Source: an uncultured Eubacteriales bacterium (GTDB taxonomy: Bacteria > Bacillota > Clostridia > Oscillospirales > Oscillospiraceae). Taken from it: a stretch of DNA of 12,248 bases. Shown here piece by piece: positions 7,843 to 12,248 of the stretch. The stretch spans positions 1-12,248 of the forward strand of contig URPU01000071.1 of the NCBI GenBank assembly GCA_900549865.1, read 5' to 3'. Position 1 is the stretch's first letter. Every line of letters starts with the position of its first letter. The translations under genes were made by a program, and so were the position numbers. The notes below the pieces were generated by a model. That model ran no database searches. It had not been told where the DNA came from and saw only the letters and a program-made list of their open reading frames with translations.

Positions 7843-8688
7843 ATGTTCGGCTATCTTGCGGCGTATACCGGCGCGCTGACGGAGGAGCAGGCCGCGCGCT
7901 ATAAAGCGTGCTACTGCGGGCTGTGCAGGGCGCTCAAGCAGCGGCACGGGCAGCTGTCGCGCCTGACGCTGAACTATGACCTGACGTTTATCGTGCTGCT
8001 CCTTGGCTCGCTGTATGAGCCGGAGGAAGCGGCGGGGGAGTTCAAATGCATCGCGCATCCGTCAAAGGCGCACGCGTGGTGGGCCAGTGAAATGACGGAC
8101 TATGCCGCGGATATGAACGTCATGCTTGCCTATCTCAAGTGCATGGATAACTGGCAGGATGACGCGAGTTTTCCCTCGCTTGCCGCGGCCGGGGCGCTCG
8201 GCAGGGCGTACAGGGCGCTTTCGCAGGCTTATCCGCGCCAGCATTCGGCAATGACGCTGTCGCTCTCCCGCCTGCATGAGCTGGAGGCCGCGCATGATGA
8301 AAGCGCGGATGCTGCCGCCGCGACGTTCGGTGACCTTATGGCGGAAACGCTCGTTTTCCGCGAGGACAGGTGGGCGGACACACTGCGCGCCATGGGGCGC
8401 GCTCTCGGACGCTTCATTTATATCATGGACGCCGCGATGGATCTCGACTCGGACGCGTTTCACAACAGCTATAACCCCTTCCGCCGGTACTACGGGCTGG
8501 ATAATGAGGCGCGCTTCCGGGATATCCTCAAAATGCTTATTTCAGAGTGTATATATTATTTTGACAAGCTGCCGCTGGTGAAGGATGCGGATATCCTCAA
8601 GAATATCCTGTGCTTCGGCCTATGGCAGCAGTTTGACGCTAAATTTTCTAAAAAGGCAGGAACTTCCGATGTATCAGGACCCGTATAA
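7843..8688 (+). CDS. DUF5685 family protein
   Basis: I recognise this 281-residue protein as DUF5685, of unknown function. It appears mostly alpha-helical and soluble. The N-terminus has the characteristic Cys cluster KACYCGLCRALK (C23, C25, C28), and a further Cys/His pair (KCIAHP, C69 and H72) could complete a metal site. Near the C-terminal third, GRFIYIMDAAMDLDSDAFHNSYNPF (~189-213) is rich in Asp and looks like a conserved functional helix. It loosely recalls the second Asp-rich motif of squalene/phytoene synthase-like proteins, but that is only a visual impression. The start is one base after the upstream stop with no clear ribosome site, and the end overlaps the next gene by 20 bases, so translation of all three genes is probably coupled. 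Confidence 0.83.
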   Translation: MFGYLAAYTGALTEEQAARYKACYCGLCRALKQRHGQLSRLTLNYDLTFIVLLLGSLYEPEEAAGEFKCIAHPSKAHAWWASEMTDYAADMNVMLAYLKCMDNWQDDASFPSLAAAGALGRAYRALSQAYPRQHSAMTLSLSRLHELEAAHDESADAAAATFGDLMAETLVFREDRWADTLRAMGRALGRFIYIMDAAMDLDSDAFHNSYNPFRRYYGLDNEARFRDILKMLISECIYYFDKLPLVKDADILKNILCFGLWQQFDAKFSKKAGTSDVSGPV

Positions 8689-9358
8689 AGTCCTCGGCGT
8701 GTCGCCAGACGCGTCGGATGAAGAGATAAAAAAGGCCTACAGGGAGCTGACGAAGAAGTACCATCCTGACCTCAACCCGAACGACCCCGAGGCCGCGCGC
8801 AAGATGAACGAGATAAACGCCGCCTATGACCAAATAAAAAACGGCACGGCGCAGCAGGCGGCGGGGCAGGGCTATGGCGGCGGCTACGGCGGACAGAGCT
8901 ACGGCGGCTATGCGGACTCCGGCTGGGGGCCGTGGGGCGGCTGGGCCGGGTGGAACGATTTCGGCGGCAGCGCCGGTGCCCGCCAGACGGAGCGCAGCGA
9001 ATACACCGCCGCAAAGAACTACATCCGCAACGGCATGTATAAGGAGGCACTCAACGCCCTCTCCGGTGTTCCCATGCCGGAGCGCGACGGAAAGTGGTAC
9101 TACCTCTACGCCGGGGCGAATATGTACATGGGCAATAAGATCGCCGCGCTTGAGGCCGCAAAAAAGGCTGTAGAGATCGAGCCGGGCAACGAGGAGTACA
9201 GGAAGCTCCTCAGTATGCTGCAAAGCGGCGGCGACTTCTATGACAGCTATACCACCAATTATTCCGGCGGGCTCAGCACGGATAAGCTGTGCCTGACGAT
9301 GTGCGCGCTGAACATGTGCCTCGGCCCGACCTGCGGCTACAGGTTCTTCTGCTGCTGA
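8669..9358 (+). CDS. J-domain protein with TPR-like region and Cys-rich tail
   Basis: This is a DnaJ-type co-chaperone of 229 residues that should stimulate a DnaK/Hsp70. The J domain is at 2-~58 (DPYKVLGVSPDASDEEIKKAY) with the essential HPD at 32-34. A Gly/Tyr/Trp-rich linker follows (~65-100), then helical repeats resembling TPRs (~109-185, for example YLYAGANMYMGNKIAALEAAKKAVEIEPGN). The C-terminal ~22 residues contain six cysteines (208, 212, 217, 222, 228, 229), while the first 207 residues contain none. It lacks the zinc-finger and C-terminal substrate domains of true DnaJ. The start at 8669 gives the canonical J-domain N-terminus and lies 8 bases after GGCAGG; the open frame continues further upstream without homology. 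It overlaps the DUF5685 gene by 20 bases, suggesting that these proteins act together. The client is unknown. Confidence 0.92.
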   Translation: MYQDPYKVLGVSPDASDEEIKKAYRELTKKYHPDLNPNDPEAARKMNEINAAYDQIKNGTAQQAAGQGYGGGYGGQSYGGYADSGWGPWGGWAGWNDFGGSAGARQTERSEYTAAKNYIRNGMYKEALNALSGVPMPERDGKWYYLYAGANMYMGNKIAALEAAKKAVEIEPGNEEYRKLLSMLQSGGDFYDSYTTNYSGGLSTDKLCLTMCALNMCLGPTCGYRFFCC

Positions 9359-9378
9359 AAAGAATATGGATAAACCCC

Positions 9379-9420
9379 AAGGGGCTTGCGGCGATTTTGC
9401 TTTGCCGCAAGCCCCTTTGA
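9379..9420 (+). terminator. Intrinsic terminator after the J-domain operon
   Basis: A perfect 14-bp stem (9379-9392 with 9404-9417) closes on an 11-base T-rich loop and begins 20 bases after the J-protein stop. The following T-run is short (TTT with one base in the stem). Its stem-loop closely resembles the one at 10503-10537. Confidence 0.75.
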
Positions 9421-9465
9421 CCTGATGCATCATAGGAAATTCATCCAACCGAATAGCAGCGCCTC

Positions 9466-9494
9466 GCAGAGAGCATCACGCTCTCTGCATTTTC
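9466..9494 (+). terminator. Second hairpin in the spacer before the MBL gene
   Basis: A perfect 9-bp stem (9466-9474 with 9480-9488) encloses ATCAC and is followed by ATTTTC. It lies 46 bases after the first terminator and 30 bases before the MBL promoter. It may be a back-up terminator or a remnant of a lost gene's end. The rest of the 9359-9633 spacer holds only the promoter; I see no convincing gene in it. Confidence 0.5.
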
Positions 9495-9523
9495 ATGCCG
9501 AGGGGGCAGGCAGCTTGATAGGC

Positions 9524-9552
9524 TTTACCCTTGCGGCCATCTGTGATATGAT
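9524..9552 (+). promoter_or_regulatory. Extended -10 promoter of the MBL-fold gene
   Basis: TTTACC (9524-9529) and TATGAT (9547-9552) are spaced by 17 bases, with a TG at 9544-9545 giving an extended -10. The leader would be ~75 bases. A TTGACA at 9613-9618 is too close to the start codon and overlaps the ribosome site, so it is not taken as a -35 box. Confidence 0.65.
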
Positions 9553-9633
9553 AAAACAAATATCAAAACCGGCGTTCACGTGCTATGCATGCGCGTTATA
9601 CTTATACTCTCGGTTGACAAGGAGCGGATCACA

Positions 9634-10488
9634 TTGGCGGATATAAAGATACACATATTTCACACGGGCGAGGTCTGCGTCGCGCCGGAGCTGCCGTTCG
9701 GCGGCGAGCATTGCAGCACAATAAAAGCCTCCGGCATTTTTGCGAGGAAGTCCGAGAGACTGTGGCTGCCGGTCTCGGCGTATCTCATAGAGTGCCCGCA
9801 TGGGAAGGTACTCTTCGACTGCGGCTGGCACCGCGACATGAGCCCGAACGGCGTCTTTGACCGCCGGGCGCAGATACGCTCTCCCGGCTCACTGCCGCTG
9901 TACATGACGAATCAGGGGCGCATAGAAAAAGGCGCGGCCATCAACGAGCAGCTTGCGGCGATGGGCATTGCGCCATCGGCGCTGGACATGGTCCTGCTGT
10001 CGCATCTCGACTGCGACCAAGCAAACGGGCTGAAGCTCGTCTCTGGTGCGAAGCGTATACTCGTGTCGCATGATGAGCTGGCCTTTGCAACGAACAAGAC
10101 CCCGGTCAACCTCATCCGCTATGACCCGCTCTGGTGGAGCGGCACGGACATGGAGTGCTTCGACTGGAACGGAACGGACGGCCCCGCCGGGAAGTCCTAT
10201 GACGTGTTCGGCGACGGCAGTCTTGTGATGGTCAACATCCCCGGCCACTCCAAGGGCTTGTGCGCGTTGAAGATAACCGGCGCGGATGGGCGTTTCGTTC
10301 TGCTCTGTGCCGACGGCGGTTATGCGCGCCGGTCGTGGGAGCAGCTTATAACCTCCGGCATTGCCGACGATAAGGCATCACAGAAAAAATCCCTTCAATG
10401 GATACGCGCGCAGAGCATGGATGCGCGCTGCATCGAAACCATTGCCAACCACGATCCCGACGTAAGACCGCATATAATTGAGCTGTAA
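9634..10488 (+). CDS. MBL-fold metallo-hydrolase (lactonase-like), variant metal motif
   Basis: The product is a soluble metallo-beta-lactamase-fold hydrolase of 284 residues, of the branch that includes N-acyl-homoserine-lactone lactonases by general layout. The start is a TTG (MADIKIHIFHTGEV) nine bases after AAGGAG; an upstream ATG at 9580 has no good ribosome site and adds residues unlike the family. Strand-turn YLIECPHGKVLFDCGWH (~50-66) is typical. The first metal motif reads SHLDCDQANG (H124, D126, D128, Q129) instead of HxHxDH, so two of the usual histidines are replaced by Asp and Gln. Later ligands are present: H205 in IPGHS, D227 in CADGG and H273 in ANHDP. The same spelling may be normal for this clostridial subfamily. 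It is a single-gene unit between two similar terminators. The substrate is unknown; quorum quenching should not be assumed. Confidence 0.88.
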   Translation: MADIKIHIFHTGEVCVAPELPFGGEHCSTIKASGIFARKSERLWLPVSAYLIECPHGKVLFDCGWHRDMSPNGVFDRRAQIRSPGSLPLYMTNQGRIEKGAAINEQLAAMGIAPSALDMVLLSHLDCDQANGLKLVSGAKRILVSHDELAFATNKTPVNLIRYDPLWWSGTDMECFDWNGTDGPAGKSYDVFGDGSLVMVNIPGHSKGLCALKITGADGRFVLLCADGGYARRSWEQLITSGIADDKASQKKSLQWIRAQSMDARCIETIANHDPDVRPHIIEL

Positions 10489-10502
10489 GGACAATATTGA
10501 AT

Positions 10503-10540
10503 AGGGCTGCGGCGATTTTTCCTTTCGCCGCAGCCCTTTG
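10503..10540 (+). terminator. Intrinsic terminator after the MBL gene
   Basis: A perfect 13-bp stem (10503-10515 with 10525-10537) closes on a 9-base pyrimidine-rich loop and is followed by TTGATTT. It begins 15 bases after the MBL stop and lies between two convergent genes, so the stem may also stop transcripts arriving from the minus strand, although no T-run is present on that side. Confidence 0.75.
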
Positions 10541-10556
10541 ATTTATGCTGTGTTTT

Positions 10557-11828
10557 TTACTTTTTGCCGCTGAGAGAGTTGAGCTTTATCTTCACCTGAC
10601 GTTTCAGCTCATAGGGGATGACTTTCTTGACCATGTCCTCAACCGGGTTCATGCGTGAGCATTCGGGGTGCTCACGGTGCAGGTGTATGGCGTCGAAAAC
10701 ACATTTCGTCGTGCACTGACCGCAGCCGAGGCACTTGTTCGGGTCAACGACGGACGCCCCGCAGCCGAGGCAGCGTCCAGTCTCCTTCTTTACCTGTTCC
10801 TCTGTGAAGCCGATATGTTCGTCGCGGAAGGTCTTGCGCAGCGCCTCATCGTATCCGGGGAGCTGACGCGGCGTGTTGTCAAAACCAACGGGAATGGCGG
10901 TAGTCGTCTTGTCAAGCTCTATGAACTTTCTCAGATTGCGCCCTATGGTCAGGCTGGAGTGCGGCGGTACGAAGCGGTGAAGCGACACGGAACCTTCCTT
11001 GCCGGATGCGATTGCGTCTATCGTCCGCTTCGGCCCGGTGAGGGCGTCGCCCCCGGCAAAGATGTCCGGCTCGGCGGTCTGGAGAGTCACGGGGTCTGCA
11101 ACAACTGTGCCGTTCGGGTTTAGCTGCACGGCGGTTCCTTTCAGCAGGTTGCCCCATATAATGCGCTGGCCGATAGCGAGAACGACGTTGTCACACTCGA
11201 TAGTGACCGTATCATCCTCGTCATAGCGCGGCGCGAAGCTTCCGTTCCCGTCAGTTGTTGACAGGCACTTTTTGAAGCGGACAGCCTGCACTTTACCGTC
11301 ATTCAGGCATATCTCGGCAGGTCCCCATGCGTTGTTGATACTGATGCCCTCTTTTTCGGACTCATCTATCTCCTCGACGGATGCGGGCATGTTCTCCCGG
11401 CTCTCAAGACAGAAAAGGCTTACGCTTTCGCTGCCTGCACGCATCGCCGCGCGGGCGACGTCCGTGGCGACGTTGCCGCCGCCGATGACGACAGTTCTGC
11501 CGGGCAGCTTCTCGTTTTCGTCTATGCTCAGATTGTACATAAGGTCAACGGCGGAGATGACGCCATCGCCGTCCTCGCCGGGAATGCCCGCCATACGCGC
11601 ACCCTGCGCCCCAATGGCGAGGAAGAACGCCTTGTCCCCCTGCTCACGAAGCTGCTGGATGGTCACATCCTTGCCGACATCAACACCGCAGCGGAACTCA
11701 ACGCCAAGCCGGCGTATGATGTCGATCTCCGCGCTGACAACGTCTTTTTCGAGGCGGAAGGACGGAATTCCGTTCATCATCATGCCGCCTACGCGCTTGC
11801 CCTTTTCAAATACGGTCGGGCGATGTCC
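10557..11828 (-). pseudogene. GltD-like FAD/4Fe-4S oxidoreductase, N-terminally truncated
   Basis: This is the C-terminal part of a flavin oxidoreductase related to the small subunit of glutamate synthase. The frame is open from GHRPTVFEKGKRVGG (11828 down), the end of the FAD-binding Rossmann unit, into MMMNGIPSFRLEKD, the active-site region of this family. An NAD(P)-binding unit follows with VVIGGGNVATDVARAAMRAG, then IFAGGDALTGPKRTIDAIASGKEG, which contacts FAD. A ferredoxin-like C-terminus follows with cysteines in CLGCG and CLGCGQCTTKC, enough for at least one 4Fe-4S cluster. The N-terminal Fe-S domain and the GxGPAGL dinucleotide motif are absent. Upstream the sequence turns into a short-chain dehydrogenase in another frame. 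An ATG at 11783 could start 408 residues, but without the first FAD motif the enzyme should not work. No ribosome site precedes it. Confidence 0.83.
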
Positions 11829-12109
11829 TTCTTCGCAAGATGCTTTGCCATTGCGCGGGTCGTGCCGCGCAGCGCCAATGAGGTGACGGATTCGACGAAG
11901 CTTCCGCCGTCTGCTTGAAACGCGCGGTCAGTGGAGATGTTCACGATGCGCCCCTTTACGCCGCTCTTTATCATCCATTCGGCGGCGCATTGTGTGAACA
12001 GCATTGCCGGGATAAGACTTGCGCCGAATGCCGCCCGGATATCCTCGGCCTGCGTCTCGGCGAATGATTTTACCGGGTTATTTATCTGCGCGTTTATCAG
12101 CACGTCGAT
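11789..12109 (-). pseudogene. Short-chain dehydrogenase/reductase fragment
   Basis: The piece covers about the middle 100 residues of an SDR-family protein: IDVLINAQINNP (beta-4 and the NxG-like position), GRIVNIST (beta-5 with the catalytic-serine region) and ALRGTTRAMAKHLAKKDI (helix after the active site). The N-terminal cofactor-binding TGxxxGxG part is missing, because a stop codon occurs in frame 13 codons upstream of the Ile at 12109. The C-terminus runs out of frame into the FAD oxidoreductase. The expected YxxxK active-site motif is not visible: the corresponding stretch reads SFVESVTSLALRG, with Glu and Ser at the likely Tyr and Lys positions. A GTG at 12103 could start 104 residues, but no enzyme is expected. 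Family assignment is fair, exact function unknown. Confidence 0.6.
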
Positions 12110-12248
12110 GCAGGCGCAGATAAAAGAGATCGCGGAATCAATGGACTACGCCCCAAAGGGGCGCAGGCGCAGCGCGATGAAATACCGCGTAGCGGTTTAT
12201 CTTCCTCTCAACGACCTGAAGATGCTGCTGCCGACGTTTTGGGATGGT
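12108..12248 (+). CDS. Unrecognised partial open frame at the window end
   Basis: An open frame of 47 codons runs off the window on the plus strand, starting with an ATG whose first bases coincide with the break of the SDR fragment. Codon use (ATA AAA GAG ATC, GAC TAC GCC, CTC AAC GAC CTG AAG) resembles the real genes here. The protein begins MQAQIKEIAESMDYAPKG and continues with YLPLNDLKMLLPTFWDG. No ribosome site precedes the ATG, so the true N-terminus may have been lost at the break. I do not recognise the family. Other frames in this stretch are also open for part of the length, so this could be chance. Confidence 0.3.
   Translation, partial: MQAQIKEIAESMDYAPKGRRRSAMKYRVAVYLPLNDLKMLLPTFWDG

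Noticed and set aside
8874..8978. Gly/Tyr-rich repeats in the J-protein gene as a DNA repeat array or CRISPR
   Set aside because: The repeats are a protein linker of irregular units without conserved spacers; low-complexity linkers are common after J domains.
9386..9646. 86-codon frame in the spacer before the MBL gene
   Set aside because: It starts within the terminator loop, covers the second hairpin and promoter, has no ribosome site and resembles no protein family.

Overview
The window reads as chromosomal DNA of a GC-rich Firmicute, most likely a gut-type Clostridia (Oscillospiraceae/Christensenellales-like). This is an inference. It rests on strong AGGAGG-type ribosome binding sites, sigma-A-like promoters, G/C-ending codons, and families I associate with Clostridia (DUF5058, DUF5685, a zinc-ribbon membrane protein, a cysteine-tailed J-domain protein). 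I see no phage, insertion sequence, CRISPR array, tRNA or rRNA.

Layout. (1) 1-101: two near-perfect hairpins, no gene. (2) 102-1829, minus strand: an intact OmpR-type response regulator, then only the first ~60 residues of its histidine kinase, joined out of frame to the C-terminal part of an FtsX-type ABC permease. The rest of the kinase, any ATPase gene and the first part of the permease are missing. (3) 1861-1994: divergent promoters. (4) 2022-3242: an RlmI-type rRNA methyltransferase. (5) 3292-6161: an apparent operon of a DUF5058 membrane protein, a second multi-spanning membrane protein and a membrane-anchored M20 peptidase resembling PM20D1/CPS1, closed by a terminator. (6) 6282-7349: D-alanine--D-alanine ligase with its own promoter. 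(7) 7437-9358: a tightly coupled operon of a zinc-ribbon membrane protein, a DUF5685 protein and a J-domain protein with a Cys-rich tail, closed by a terminator. (8) 9524-10540: a metallo-beta-lactamase-fold hydrolase with its own promoter and a terminator closely resembling the previous one. (9) 10557-12109, minus strand: the C-terminal two thirds of a GltD-like FAD/4Fe-4S oxidoreductase joined to a middle fragment of a short-chain dehydrogenase. (10) 12108-12248: a short plus-strand open frame leaving the window, unrecognised.

How the genes work together. The central part (2022-10540) is intact: rRNA modification, a probable transport-plus-peptidase module, peptidoglycan precursor synthesis and a probable chaperone/membrane module. 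The ends are broken: at least two, probably three, gene-to-gene junctions join parts of unrelated or neighbouring genes. They are either real deletions in a decaying or structurally variable region, or assembly artefacts. The best candidates for under-described biology are the DUF5058/partner/M20 operon and the zinc-ribbon/DUF5685/J-protein operon.
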